Positions 21,124 through 29,844 are shown, counted from the stretch's first letter. The stretch: DNA of 57,527 nt from Gemmatimonadota bacterium (GCA_022564055.1 JADFMD010000008.1:1-57527); one strand, 5' to 3'. Translations and numbers: made by a program. The notes: generated from the sequence alone by a model not told the origin.

Positions 21124-21324
21124 ATGTCCAAAGGGACCGTCAAATGGTTCAACGATACCAGAGGTTATGGGTTTATCGCTCGTCCAGAGGGCGATGACCT
21201 GTTTGTTCACTTCTCAGCCATCATAACCGATGGCTTTCGCACGCTCACGGCGGGGGAGGAAGTGGAGTTCGAGCTGACGGAAACCGAGAATGGGATCCAG
21301 GCTTCTAACGTGGTCAGGGCCTGA
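21124..21324 (+). CDS. Cold-shock domain protein
   Basis: Single cold-shock domain protein of 66 residues, a small five-stranded barrel that binds single-stranded RNA and DNA and acts as an RNA chaperone. The RNP1-like segment RGYGFIARP and RNP2-like LFVHFSAI are intact, and the N-terminus MSKGTVKWFNDTRGYG is the classical CspA start. AGAAGGAGAAGG just before the ATG is a strong ribosome binding site. It has its own leader of about 90 bases and sits alone between the lytic transglycosylase and DNA polymerase I. Whether it is cold-induced cannot be told from sequence. Confidence 0.96.
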   Translation: MSKGTVKWFNDTRGYGFIARPEGDDLFVHFSAIITDGFRTLTAGEEVEFELTETENGIQASNVVRA

Positions 21325-21351
21325 CACCGTCACAACGGATGGAGCCGCCCC

Positions 21352-21381
21352 CGGATTGAGGAAATCCGCAGGGCATTTTTT
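21352..21381 (+). terminator. Weak terminator candidate after cspA
   Basis: CGGATT (21352-21357) and AATCCG (21363-21368) form a 6-bp stem with a 5-base loop; a run of six T residues (21376-21381) follows after seven bases. The gap between stem and T-run is longer than usual, so confidence is low. Confidence 0.35.
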
Positions 21382-21478
21382 CGGAAGGCACCATGTGGCC
21401 TCGCGTTCCCGGGTTGCCTAAGTTCGCCCGTCTATGAGTTTCCAGCCCCGACAGCTCTGTGATTCGCGGACCTAGCCG

Positions 21479-24271
21479 ATGGACGTCCCACCGAAGAAGG
21501 CGCCCCGTCTCTTCCTTATCGATGCCTACGCGCTGATCTACCGCGCGTTCTTCGCCTTCATTCGCCGCCCTCTCACCAACTCGAAGGGGGAGAACACATC
21601 GGCCCCCTTCGGCTTCGCGAACTTCCTGATTGATATCCGTGACAAATACCAGCCCGACTATCTCGCGGTGGTCTTCGACGCCGGAAATAGCCACCGGGAA
21701 GAGCTCTACCCGGCATACAAGGCGACCCGGGAGAAGATGCCCGATGAGCTCAGGGCCAGCTTACCCCGGGTGCGCGAGCTCGTGGCGGGTTTCAACGACG
21801 CCCTCGTCGAACTGGACGGGTACGAGGCCGATGACGTAATCGGCACGCTCGCGATCAAGGCGAGAGACGCAGGACTCGAGGCCGTAATCGTTTCCGGAGA
21901 CAAGGATCTCTATCAGCTCGTGGGACCGGGTATCCACCTCCTGAACCCCGGGCGAGGCGGACGCACAGGTGTGGCGGCCGAATGGGTGGACGAGCGTAAC
22001 GCTCACGAAAAGTTCGGCATTCCGGCGACCCAGGTAGTCGACTACCTCGCCCTGATCGGGGACTCCTCCGACAACATTCCAGGAGCTCCGGGTGTAGGGC
22101 CGAAAACGGCCGTCAAGCTTCTCGATGAATACGGGAGCCTGGACGAGATTCTCGAACACGCGAGCGACATCTCCGCCAAGCGTGTGCGGGAGTCGCTCAC
22201 GGAGAATGCCGACCAGGTCCGACTCTCCAGGCAGCTCGTGACGCTCATGACGGATCTCGACGTCGAGCTGGACCTGGAGGCGCTGCGGGTGCGGGAGCCC
22301 GATCATCCCCGGCTTCACCGGTTCTTCGCCGAAATGGAGTTTCGGCGCCTCATGGAGCGTTTTGCGCCCGATTCCTCACCCGGGGATGAGGCGGCGGGTC
22401 CGCCGTCCACCGCTTCGGACGGGCCCCCACCCGTCCGTTGCCACTTGGTCACCGAGCCGGACGATATAGGGGCGCTGGTCGCTCGGGCCCGTGAGGCAGG
22501 TCGCTTGGCCGTGGGGGTGCAAAACGCCTTTCTCGATCCGCATCGAGCTGGTCTGGTTGGCCTCGCGCTGGCGGTGGACGAGGGCGAGGCCTTCTATCTC
22601 TCGTTCGGTCACGTGCCTCATGGTGAGCCGGCTCTGGCGTTCGAGTCGTCCGGGATCGCCAATCTTCCGGAAATGGGCCACGACGCGCTCACCGCCCTGG
22701 TCGATCTTCTCGAGGATCCCGGCGTCGAGAAGCTAGGGGCCGACCTGAAGACCTCGGCGCTGTCTCTGGCCCGAGTAGGCGTCTGCCTCAGGGGGATGAC
22801 GTTCGATGTGACCCTCGCGTCCTATGTGCTCGATCCCGGCCGGCGGAAGCACGATCTCGACGCACTCTGCCAGGATTTTCTCGCTTTTTCCCGGACGCCC
22901 TACAAGGAAGTGGTCGGGACGGGCCAAAAACGGATCAGCTTTTCAGAGGTGGACCAGGAGATGGCCCGGGACTATGCCGCTCAGGGCGTCGATGCCGTGC
23001 TCCGCCTGGCGGAGATCTTCGCCACGGATCTCGCGGCTCAGGAGCTTACCGGACTCTTCGAGAACCTGGAGATGCCACTCGTGCCGGTTCTGACCGGGAT
23101 GGAGCAGGAGGGGATCCGCATCGATCCGGCCTTTTTCCAGGCGATGAGCGAGCGTCTGGATCGCGATTTGACGCTCATCCGGGAAGAGATCTACAAGCTA
23201 GCCGGGTCGGAATTCAACCTGAACTCCACGCCGCAACTACGTGAGGTCCTCTTCGAACAGCAGGGGCTTCCCGTGATCAAGAGGACGAAGACGGGGGCCT
23301 CCACGGACTCCTCGGTCCTGGAAGAGCTGGCGACACAGGGGCATGAAATTCCACGGCTCATGATGGAGTACCGGGAGCTGGAGAAGCTCCGGTCGACCTA
23401 TGTGGATGCCCTGCCCCAGCTCATTCTTCCGCGAACGGGCAGGCTGCACACCCGCTTCAACCAAACGGTGGCGGCCACCGGGCGCCTTTCGTCGAGCGAT
23501 CCCAATCTCCAAAACATCCCGATAAGAACGGATTTGGGGCGGGAGATCCGCAAGGGATTCATCCCCGCGGATGGCTACCTGTTCTATGGAGCGGATTATT
23601 CCCAGGTGGAACTGCGTATCCTGGCGCATTTCTCCGGAGATGAGCCCTTGGTGCGAGCGTTCCGGGAGGGGATCGACGTTCATAAGCAGACCGCCGCCGT
23701 CGTCTTCGACATTCCCCTCGATCGGGTGACCCCCCAACAGCGGGGCCAGGCGAAGACGATCAACTTCGCCACCCTGTATGGGCAAGGCGCGTTTTCGCTG
23801 GCCCGCCAGCTCGGCGTCGGCCGCGAAGAGGCCAAGGCGTTCATCGATCAATACTTCGAGCGCTTCAGCGGTGTGCGGGCGTATCTGGACAAGCAGGTGG
23901 CGAGTGCTCACGAGAAAGGGTTCGTCGAGACCCTTATGGGGCGGCGGCGCCACATCCCGGAGTTGCAAGCCAAGAACTGGAACGTCCGCCAGTTCGGGGA
24001 ACGGGTCGCCCAGAACACACCGATCCAGGGCACGGCGGCGGACATGATCAAGAAGGCGATGCTCGACGTGACCGCCGCCTTGGCCGAGGTGGACTCGGGC
24101 GCCCGTCTTCTCCTTCAGGTCCATGACGAGCTGCTGTTCGAGGTACCGCGTGGCGAAGAGGACGCGCTTGCCGAGTTGGTGGTGTCGGCGATGGAGGGCG
24201 CGATGGAGCTCAGCGTTCCGCTGGTGGTCGAGGGAGTTGTGGGAGAGAGCTGGTTCGAGACCAAGGGCTAG
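21479..24271 (+). CDS. polA: DNA polymerase I with inactive proofreading domain
   Basis: Family A DNA polymerase of 930 residues for Okazaki fragment maturation and repair synthesis. The 5'-nuclease domain (about 10-300) looks active (FLIDAYALIYRAFFAF, GYEADDVIGTLA, VSGDKDLYQLV, ALIGDSSDNIPG). The middle 3'-5' exonuclease domain (about 310-520) lacks its metal ligands: by alignment from memory with E. coli Pol I, Asp355 becomes Gly346, Glu357 becomes Gln348, Asp424 becomes Ser426 and Asp501 becomes Gly503. The polymerase domain is intact: motif A YSQVELRILAHFSGD with Asp706, motif B AKTINFATLYGQ, motif C QVHDELLFEVP with Asp883. No clear ribosome binding site precedes the ATG. ssb follows after about 156 bp. 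Confidence 0.96.
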   Translation: MDVPPKKAPRLFLIDAYALIYRAFFAFIRRPLTNSKGENTSAPFGFANFLIDIRDKYQPDYLAVVFDAGNSHREELYPAYKATREKMPDELRASLPRVRELVAGFNDALVELDGYEADDVIGTLAIKARDAGLEAVIVSGDKDLYQLVGPGIHLLNPGRGGRTGVAAEWVDERNAHEKFGIPATQVVDYLALIGDSSDNIPGAPGVGPKTAVKLLDEYGSLDEILEHASDISAKRVRESLTENADQVRLSRQLVTLMTDLDVELDLEALRVREPDHPRLHRFFAEMEFRRLMERFAPDSSPGDEAAGPPSTASDGPPPVRCHLVTEPDDIGALVARAREAGRLAVGVQNAFLDPHRAGLVGLALAVDEGEAFYLSFGHVPHGEPALAFESSGIANLPEMGHDALTALVDLLEDPGVEKLGADLKTSALSLARVGVCLRGMTFDVTLASYVLDPGRRKHDLDALCQDFLAFSRTPYKEVVGTGQKRISFSEVDQEMARDYAAQGVDAVLRLAEIFATDLAAQELTGLFENLEMPLVPVLTGMEQEGIRIDPAFFQAMSERLDRDLTLIREEIYKLAGSEFNLNSTPQLREVLFEQQGLPVIKRTKTGASTDSSVLEELATQGHEIPRLMMEYRELEKLRSTYVDALPQLILPRTGRLHTRFNQTVAATGRLSSSDPNLQNIPIRTDLGREIRKGFIPADGYLFYGADYSQVELRILAHFSGDEPLVRAFREGIDVHKQTAAVVFDIPLDRVTPQQRGQAKTINFATLYGQGAFSLARQLGVGREEAKAFIDQYFERFSGVRAYLDKQVASAHEKGFVETLMGRRRHIPELQAKNWNVRQFGERVAQNTPIQGTAADMIKKAMLDVTAALAEVDSGARLLLQVHDELLFEVPRGEEDALAELVVSAMEGAMELSVPLVVEGVVGESWFETKG

Positions 24272-24385
24272 CGTCTGTCTAGGGTAGCCACACAGGCCCG
24301 TCCAGCCATCCTCCGGCCCCTCCCGACTCCACACCTTCCGTCGTTCCCATTCAAGAACAGGCCGCCGCGATCCGAGCTCGATGGA

Positions 24386-24403
24386 GCCGGCCCACGGGCC
24401 GGC
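24386..24403 (+). other. GC-rich hairpin in ssb leader
   Basis: GCCGGCCC (24386-24393) and GGGCCGGC (24396-24403) are perfectly complementary and would form a tight hairpin 24 bases before the ssb start and just ahead of its ribosome binding site (GGGAGG). There is no T-tract, so it is not a usual terminator. It might affect mRNA stability or translation. Confidence 0.3.
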
Positions 24404-24427
24404 CGCGAACTTACGCGGGAGGATGAG

Positions 24428-24778
24428 ATGAGCCGCACCATCAACAAGGTCATTCTCGTAGGCAACGTCGGACGCGATCCCGACGTCTTCGAGACCAAGA
24501 CCGGAACCAAGGTCGTGCACCTGAGTCTGGCGACGAACCGCCCGCCATTCGGCGACGATGACGAGCAGCGGACCGATTGGCATCGGCTCACGCTTTGGGC
24601 CGGGTTGGCGAAGTTCACGGAGGAAAACGTGAAGAAGGGTGATCGGATCTATGTCGAGGGACGACTGGAGTACGATACGTACGAAAGGGAGGGTGTGAAG
24701 ATTCCCACCGCCGACGTCAACGTACGCGAGCTGGTGCTGCTCACCGCACGGGAGGCTGAGGTCGAAGTAGCCGCCTGA
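24428..24778 (+). CDS. ssb: Single-stranded DNA-binding protein (OB fold, no acidic tail)
   Basis: SSB-type OB-fold protein of 116 residues that coats single-stranded DNA. The N-terminus INKVILVGNVGRDPDVF, the segment VVHLSLATNR, the DWHRLTLWAGLAKF core and GDRIYVEGRLEYDTYE are typical of the family. The protein ends 10 residues after the OB fold (AEVEVAA) and lacks the flexible linker and acidic DDDxPF-type tip that bacterial replication SSBs use to recruit partners. It may be a second SSB, with the tailed one elsewhere in the genome. Good ribosome binding site (GGGAGG) 5 or 6 bases before the ATG. Downstream of polA but probably with its own leader. Confidence 0.93.
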   Translation: MSRTINKVILVGNVGRDPDVFETKTGTKVVHLSLATNRPPFGDDDEQRTDWHRLTLWAGLAKFTEENVKKGDRIYVEGRLEYDTYEREGVKIPTADVNVRELVLLTAREAEVEVAA

Positions 24779-24792
24779 ATCGGCCACGACCC

Positions 24793-24816
24793 GCTGTGCT
24801 TCTTCAACAGCTTTCT
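24793..24816 (+). terminator. Weak terminator candidate after ssb
   Basis: GCTGT (24793-24797) and ACAGC (24807-24811) can pair across a 9-base loop and are followed by TTTCT. Convergent with the end of the barrel gene. Low confidence because the stem is short. Confidence 0.25.
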
Positions 24817-24834
24817 AGGGGCGGGGCCGGATTT

Positions 24835-26934
24835 CTATAACCATTCCCAGAAGCGGCGCTGGACGGAAAAGACCAATTCCCAGTCCCCTCCGTCGTTCAG
24901 GCCCCGCCCCAGGTCGAAGCGCAACAGATCCCAGCCCAGCTTAACGCCCATCCCGGCGGAGCTTTTCAATCCGTCTGTGCTTCTGCGAAGCCATAGGGGG
25001 TCGGGAAGACCGGAGCGGGAGAAGCCGGTCCACCCGGCCGCACCGAATATGTGGAGCTTGATCCAAGGAGCGAGTACAGTCTGGCTGGCCTCGACTCGAA
25101 GCAGGGCCATCTGGTTTCCGATGAACGAGCGATAGGGGTAACCCGGCAGGGTGTGCCGGCCGCCCAGGAGAAAAAGCCTTTGAACGGGGGCGGCATCGGT
25201 CGAGATGCCGAGGCGAAGCCCAGCCTCGAGGGTGGTGCCCCGCTCGCGGAATTCCCGCCGGAGCGTCGTGGTCCACGAGAGCGAGGCGTACGGCTGGTCT
25301 TCCAATTGCCCGACCCGCGCCGTGGCAGAGCTTTCGAGCCCTCGGGCGGGGGTCCGGGTGGCATGCGTCACCTCGACCGCACGGTCGTCGCCTTCGTCGA
25401 CGGATAGTACCGGGCGGCTGATCCCGGACTCGGTGGCGGGATTCCCGCCGGGTCCATCGGCCACCACGTTCGTTCCGGAACGATGACGTTCCCATTCGAC
25501 GCCCACTCGGAGTGTGCTGGCCCCGCCCAGGCTCCATCCGTAGCGGATCCGGGCTCCCGACGTGAAGTAGGGATCGGTGTAGTCGCGGTTCGTGAGCAGG
25601 CCGCTCAGCGTGTTGACCGCTTGGCTGGCGCCCGGGAGTCCGCCGCCCGCGTCCTGAAGCTCGTTCCACCATACACCCATGTTGAGGCCCCCCGCGGTGG
25701 GGCTCGACCGGACGTCGACGGCGAGTTGACCACTCTTCCGGTCGATTGCGTAGCCGCCGCGCGAACGAAGACTCCAGGTCGAGCCCAGCCGAAAGGACGC
25801 GCCGGCTCCCAGGAAGGAGCCCTCCGCCCGGTTGTATCGGTACACGGATGAAAGGGATGGCACGTGGAGCCGGGACCCCTTCAACCCACTCAGGTACCGC
25901 CTTCCCAAGACGGAGCTCACCTGCTCACGGATCGCTTCGATCTCCGGTGAAGGGTCCAAGCCCTCGTCCGAGAGTTGATCGTATAGCCCGGACTCGAACG
26001 GAAAATTCCTGCGGTCGGCAGCCGGAGCGGAAGTGAAGGCTCCACCGAGGAAAAGATCCTCCGGAAGTTCTGGATTGAACCGGTAATTCCTAATTTCGAA
26101 GCGGCCCCGGATGACGCTGCCTCCCAGAAAATCGATGATGGGGAGCTCCCGCCTGAGCTCGAATTCCTGCCTATAGGGAAGCCAATACCTTCCGTCCCAT
26201 ACGGAGTTGTCCATGGAGATACGGATGTAATCCAGGCTCCCATCCACGTACGAAGCAGGGGTGAAGGTGAAGCTCATCCGGACGATGGCACCTGTCCCTC
26301 GCTCCAAGAACAGGCTCCCGATAACGCCTGGAGCCTCAGGGTCCCTCGGTCGAATCTCAACCTCATAGACCCGGATTTCTGTAACTGGACTCGGAATCGT
26401 CACGGTCAAAGAGTCCGTGAGACGGTAGTCGTAGATGGCCTCCGACCCGGGTGCTACCGGATGAACTACAGCCTCGACTTCATCACCATTCCCGAGGCGG
26501 ATCAGATCTCCGTAATCATCTTGCACGATGGTCAGATGATCGAGGTGATAGGTGATGTTGGTGGGGAGCGCCTTCGCGTCGCGTCGGCCGACCAAACGTT
26601 GCGTGGTCTGGCCGGGTGCCTTCCAAAAGACCTCGAGGGCCACCTGGTCGGTCTTTACCAGCGTCCGTTCGTCGCTTTCGGTTCGATCGATGAAGAAGTA
26701 CACATAACCGCGCGCGTCGGCCTGGTAGGCCTGCAGGGCCGAGTCCACCGCCGTAGCCTGACGGAGACTTCGGGCCTGCCGCACGAGCCCGAGTACCCTC
26801 TCGCTGTTCCAATTGGACTGGGCTTGGACCCGAGCCTGGGCGTTCGCGGCCCACGGCCAGAGAAGAGCGATGATCAGGCCTCCGATGGTCGTCGCTGACG
26901 GCATCAGAGTATTCGGGGAATTTCCACTATTCAT
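24835..26934 (-). CDS. Outer-membrane beta-barrel protein, Omp85-like C-terminus
   Basis: Exported protein of about 699 residues, not recognised by name. The signal peptide region IIALLWPWAANAQA follows a Met at 26904 or 26934. Residues about 60-290 are a beta-rich domain with no known motif (GYVYFFIDRTESDERTLV, then EVEIRPRDPEAPGVIGSLFL), resembling the N-terminal part of DUF5686-type proteins that handle lipids or surface proteins. From about residue 350 to the end there are alternating aromatic and glycine-rich strands (RLGSTWSLRSRGGYAI) and GGRHTLPGYPYRSFIGNQMA, like the (V/I)RGY loop of Omp85 barrels. It ends with a terminal aromatic strand (VFSVQRRFWEWL). Its ribosome binding site is directly beside the U-tract of the sigma-factor terminator, so its expression may need read-through. 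Confidence 0.75.
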   Translation of the reverse strand: MNSGNSPNTLMPSATTIGGLIIALLWPWAANAQARVQAQSNWNSERVLGLVRQARSLRQATAVDSALQAYQADARGYVYFFIDRTESDERTLVKTDQVALEVFWKAPGQTTQRLVGRRDAKALPTNITYHLDHLTIVQDDYGDLIRLGNGDEVEAVVHPVAPGSEAIYDYRLTDSLTVTIPSPVTEIRVYEVEIRPRDPEAPGVIGSLFLERGTGAIVRMSFTFTPASYVDGSLDYIRISMDNSVWDGRYWLPYRQEFELRRELPIIDFLGGSVIRGRFEIRNYRFNPELPEDLFLGGAFTSAPAADRRNFPFESGLYDQLSDEGLDPSPEIEAIREQVSSVLGRRYLSGLKGSRLHVPSLSSVYRYNRAEGSFLGAGASFRLGSTWSLRSRGGYAIDRKSGQLAVDVRSSPTAGGLNMGVWWNELQDAGGGLPGASQAVNTLSGLLTNRDYTDPYFTSGARIRYGWSLGGASTLRVGVEWERHRSGTNVVADGPGGNPATESGISRPVLSVDEGDDRAVEVTHATRTPARGLESSATARVGQLEDQPYASLSWTTTLRREFRERGTTLEAGLRLGISTDAAPVQRLFLLGGRHTLPGYPYRSFIGNQMALLRVEASQTVLAPWIKLHIFGAAGWTGFSRSGLPDPLWLRRSTDGLKSSAGMGVKLGWDLLRFDLGRGLNDGGDWELVFSVQRRFWEWL

Positions 26935-26954
26935 GCCGGTGGAACCCTCCGAGC

Positions 26955-26988
26955 AAGAAAAAGGGCCCCGTCTGGCGTGACGGGGCCC
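26955..26988 (-). terminator. Strong terminator between sigma factor and barrel gene
   Basis: Perfect 10-bp GC-rich stem (26963-26972 with 26979-26988) and a 6-base loop, followed on the minus strand by TTTTTCTT (26962-26955). The start codon of the barrel gene is only 20 bases further on, with its GGAGGG ribosome binding site (26950-26945) immediately after the tract. Clear terminator for the sigma factor and possible attenuator for the next gene. Confidence 0.9.
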
Positions 26989-27013
26989 GGAGTTCAGTCG
27001 AGGATTCAGCTGG

Positions 27014-27874
27014 TCAGTTGGCGCTCCAGAATCCCAAAAGCGAGCCGCCGTGCGGACTTTCCCGCAGCTTCTCGAAGGCGCGGTTCCGTATCTGGCGGAT
27101 CCGCTCGCGGGTGACGCCGAGCAGAGATCCGATTTCCTCGAGCGTACGTTCTTCGCCATCATCCAAACCATAGTAGAGGTAGAGAATCTTCCTCTCCCGC
27201 TCGGTGAGATAGCTGTCGAACATCGTGTCGAGGAAATCCCGGCGAGCGATGGCTTCCACGTCCTCTTCGATGTCGGTCGCCTCGATTCCGGCGAAGCGCT
27301 CACCGAAGCTCGCGCTGTTTCCGTCACTGCGATCGATGGGAGCATCGAGGCTCAACTCGCTGGCGGCTACCCTTCGAAGAGCGCGGATCGTCTCGATCGG
27401 CTCCTCCATCTCACGAGAAATTTCCTGGATGGTGGGGGAGCGGCCGAGTTGTTGGGTGAGGGCGGTGTCGATTCGGGCGAGCTTGGCGAGGTTGGAGTTC
27501 TGGTTGAGCGGAATTCGAACCGACCGGGTTTGCTCAGCCAGGGCCTGGAGGACGGTTTGGCGGATCCACCAGACCGCGTACGAAATGAATTTGACACCCT
27601 TGTCCGGGTCGAATTTCTTGACCGCCTTCAGCAGACCCTCGTTGCCGATGCACACCAGTTCGGCGAGTCCCAAGCCACGGCCCTGGTATTTTTTTACGTA
27701 AGAAATAACGAACCGGAGATTGGCGGTAACGAGTCGCTCAGCGGCCTCTTTGTCTCCGGATCGGGCTCGGCGAGCGAGCGCTCGTTCCTCCGCTGGATCC
27801 TGAATGAGAGGGTATTTCTCGACGTCTTGGAGATACTGGTCGAATGAGTCCAGGCCTCGGGAAGTGGAAAACAT
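27014..27874 (-). CDS. rpoD: RNA polymerase primary-type sigma factor (RpoD/SigA, compact form)
   Basis: Sigma-70 family factor of 286 residues, lacking region 1.1, as in the compact primary sigma of Bacteroidota. Regions 1.2 and 2 are visible: DSFDQYLQDVEKYPLI, then ANLRFVISYVKKYQGRGL, and the core-binding and -10 recognition block KGVKFISYAVWWIRQTVLQALA. Region 3 and 4 follow, with region 4.2 reading TLEEIGSLLGVTRERIRQIRNRAFEKLR for -35 recognition. The length and the NLRFV/ISYAVWWIRQ motifs argue for a primary or very close group 2 factor. If it is the housekeeping one, the promoter consensus may be non-classical (TTG then TAnnTTTG as in Bacteroidota), which would explain weak sigma-70 matches in this window. 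A strong terminator follows; TAACTTTA lies upstream at 27988-27981 on its strand. Confidence 0.9.
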   Translation of the reverse strand: MFSTSRGLDSFDQYLQDVEKYPLIQDPAEERALARRARSGDKEAAERLVTANLRFVISYVKKYQGRGLGLAELVCIGNEGLLKAVKKFDPDKGVKFISYAVWWIRQTVLQALAEQTRSVRIPLNQNSNLAKLARIDTALTQQLGRSPTIQEISREMEEPIETIRALRRVAASELSLDAPIDRSDGNSASFGERFAGIEATDIEEDVEAIARRDFLDTMFDSYLTERERKILYLYYGLDDGEERTLEEIGSLLGVTRERIRQIRNRAFEKLRESPHGGSLLGFWSAN

Positions 27875-28044
27875 TCGTGCTGGGCGCCTCGTCTAGAAGG
27901 TGATGAGGTGTCTCTAACAGCAACCAATCCATACCCTTCGTAGCAACGCTACCTACGCACGAGGCAATGGAACAGATGTTTAAAGTTACCAAGCGAAGGG
28001 AAAATAAACTAAAACTTTTGTTTCCGACGTCAAAGGGGCCCGGC

Positions 28045-29844
28045 CTAACGCCCCACCGAAGGATCGGGAAAAAGGCTCGGGCCGACGCCAGCGCGGCGGC
28101 TCCGGCGTAGCTGCCTGTCCTCGACCCCGCGCCTCAGCCCGAGCAGCTCGGCCGAGATGCGGAAGGTGGGGGAGCCGAACGCTTCGGCGCCGTTGAGCGG
28201 GAACGCGAAGTCGATCCGGGTGACGCCTCGAGTACCGCCCGGAAACCCGATCCTCAGCCCGGCCCCAGCCGTGGCCCGAAGGCCGGAATCTGCTCCGAAA
28301 GGCACTCCCCCCTCCCAGATCGATCCCACGTCGACGAAGGCGGTCATCCCCAGATCCAGGAAGCCGTTCCCCGGGGACCCGAAATAGATCCGATCTTCCA
28401 GGGAGGCGATGAGGCGCTTCCCTCCCGGGAGGTCGTCCACGCTGTACCCTCTCAGCCCCGATACTCCACCCAGCGTCAGCTGAAACGGACCGGTGACAGA
28501 CCAGCCTCCGGCACCGGAGATACGGGCGAAGAGCGTATGCCGTGACGTTTCCGACGGGCGCCAATAGGAATAGATATCGAACTCACCGAGTACGTCCTTC
28601 CATCCTTTTTCGGCTCCGCCAAAGATCTGCCGACCTTCGATGCTGACCGCCGATGCCAGGACCCAGCGCCCGGGTGCCAGTCCACCGAAGACGCGGAACC
28701 GCGCGAAGAAATCGGAGTCCTCATTTGCGGCGCTCGATCCGAGGAACGGAATGCTCCGACCGAGAACGAGAGCCACCTCTCCGCCGACCGCGACGTCTTG
28801 AACGCTTCTGAGCGCGTCCAGGCGGTCGCGCCGCTGGAAAGAAAGGTTTCTCTGCGCCAGGACCACGTTCACACGCGTGGCAGAGTAAGAACGGAGCTGT
28901 GGGGCTAAGATGTCGGAAATTCCGGGGGGCGCCGGCTCCGCGTTTCCGAAATCCCGGTCCCGGACGACCTCCGCCCCGTCCGGGAAGAGGGATGTCGTGT
29001 ACTCCCACTCCTCCCTCGAGAGTCCACCGCCGAGGATGGTGAGGCGCCCTGGCCGTCCGACTCTTCCGGCCACCGTCATCTCGCTCGACCGTTGCCAGTA
29101 GGGCTGGACGACGTGGGTGTACGTCCCTCCCGCAGGGAGGCTGTAGGAGAACAGGTCCTCCCGCTGGACAAACGACTGTACCGCCGCCCGGCGGCCTACC
29201 TCCCCTACAAAGGGGTAGAGGAAGCCTTGTTGGAAGGACTTCCCGGCCCGCGTTCGGCTGGCTTCAAGCAGGGTATTCCAACGAGTGCCGAGGAGGCGGG
29301 GGCTCTGGAATCTTCCTCCGACATCGAGGCGCTCCCGATTTTGTCGGTAGAAACCGCGAAGCAGGATGCCTCTTCCGAACAGGTTCCTCTCCGTGACGTC
29401 GAGCCCGGCGAACTCGAACCCCTCTTCGAAACGGAAACGCACGTTGAACTGGAGAGTCCACCGGTTCCAGGTTTCGACCCTGATATGTACGGACCCGTCC
29501 GGCTGGCGTTCACTGGTAACCTCCGCTCGATCGATGAAACCGAGTTGGCGTAGGAGTCGCTCCGATTCGTCCACCAGAAACGGGTCGTAGCAGTCGCCGA
29601 CTCCCAGGAGTAGCTCCCCCCTGAGAAAATCCTCGTTTGTGTCGGCGTGGATCGCGTTCGCGACCTTGAAGAACCACGAAATGGTGCCCCCATCCGTGGC
29701 ATCGTCCGTTTCGAAGTAGGAATGGGGGGTAACCAGGACCGCCGAGACCTCTCCCTCGGGACACACCTGGCCGGCGAGGGCCGTTGCCGAAGTCATACCG
29801 AGCAGGGCGAGTAGCGTTAACGTATGTGTGGGATAAATGGCCAT
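28045..29844 (-). CDS. Omp85/BamA-superfamily outer-membrane protein
   Basis: Exported outer-membrane protein of 599 residues. The signal peptide is at residues 1-24 (LLALLGMTSATALAGQ). A POTRA-like region (about 60-135, with DESERLLRQLGFIDRAEVT and DGSVHIRVETWNRW) precedes a 16-stranded-type barrel. The conserved loop motif reads GGVSGLRGYSVDDLPGG (the (V/I)RGY of Omp85 proteins), followed by a strand region ending in ISAELLGLRRG. A 27-residue tail rich in Arg continues after the last strand instead of ending in an aromatic residue. With one visible POTRA, it is a single- or few-POTRA relative rather than BamA itself. Divergent from maeB across 78 bp. The role (lipid or protein export to the surface) is inference. 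Confidence 0.85.
   Translation of the reverse strand: MAIYPTHTLTLLALLGMTSATALAGQVCPEGEVSAVLVTPHSYFETDDATDGGTISWFFKVANAIHADTNEDFLRGELLLGVGDCYDPFLVDESERLLRQLGFIDRAEVTSERQPDGSVHIRVETWNRWTLQFNVRFRFEEGFEFAGLDVTERNLFGRGILLRGFYRQNRERLDVGGRFQSPRLLGTRWNTLLEASRTRAGKSFQQGFLYPFVGEVGRRAAVQSFVQREDLFSYSLPAGGTYTHVVQPYWQRSSEMTVAGRVGRPGRLTILGGGLSREEWEYTTSLFPDGAEVVRDRDFGNAEPAPPGISDILAPQLRSYSATRVNVVLAQRNLSFQRRDRLDALRSVQDVAVGGEVALVLGRSIPFLGSSAANEDSDFFARFRVFGGLAPGRWVLASAVSIEGRQIFGGAEKGWKDVLGEFDIYSYWRPSETSRHTLFARISGAGGWSVTGPFQLTLGGVSGLRGYSVDDLPGGKRLIASLEDRIYFGSPGNGFLDLGMTAFVDVGSIWEGGVPFGADSGLRATAGAGLRIGFPGGTRGVTRIDFAFPLNGAEAFGSPTFRISAELLGLRRGVEDRQLRRSRRAGVGPSLFPDPSVGR

Noticed and set aside
23237-24787. 516-codon minus-strand frame opposite polA and ssb
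   Set aside because: Antisense shadow with no recognisable domain and unnatural composition.
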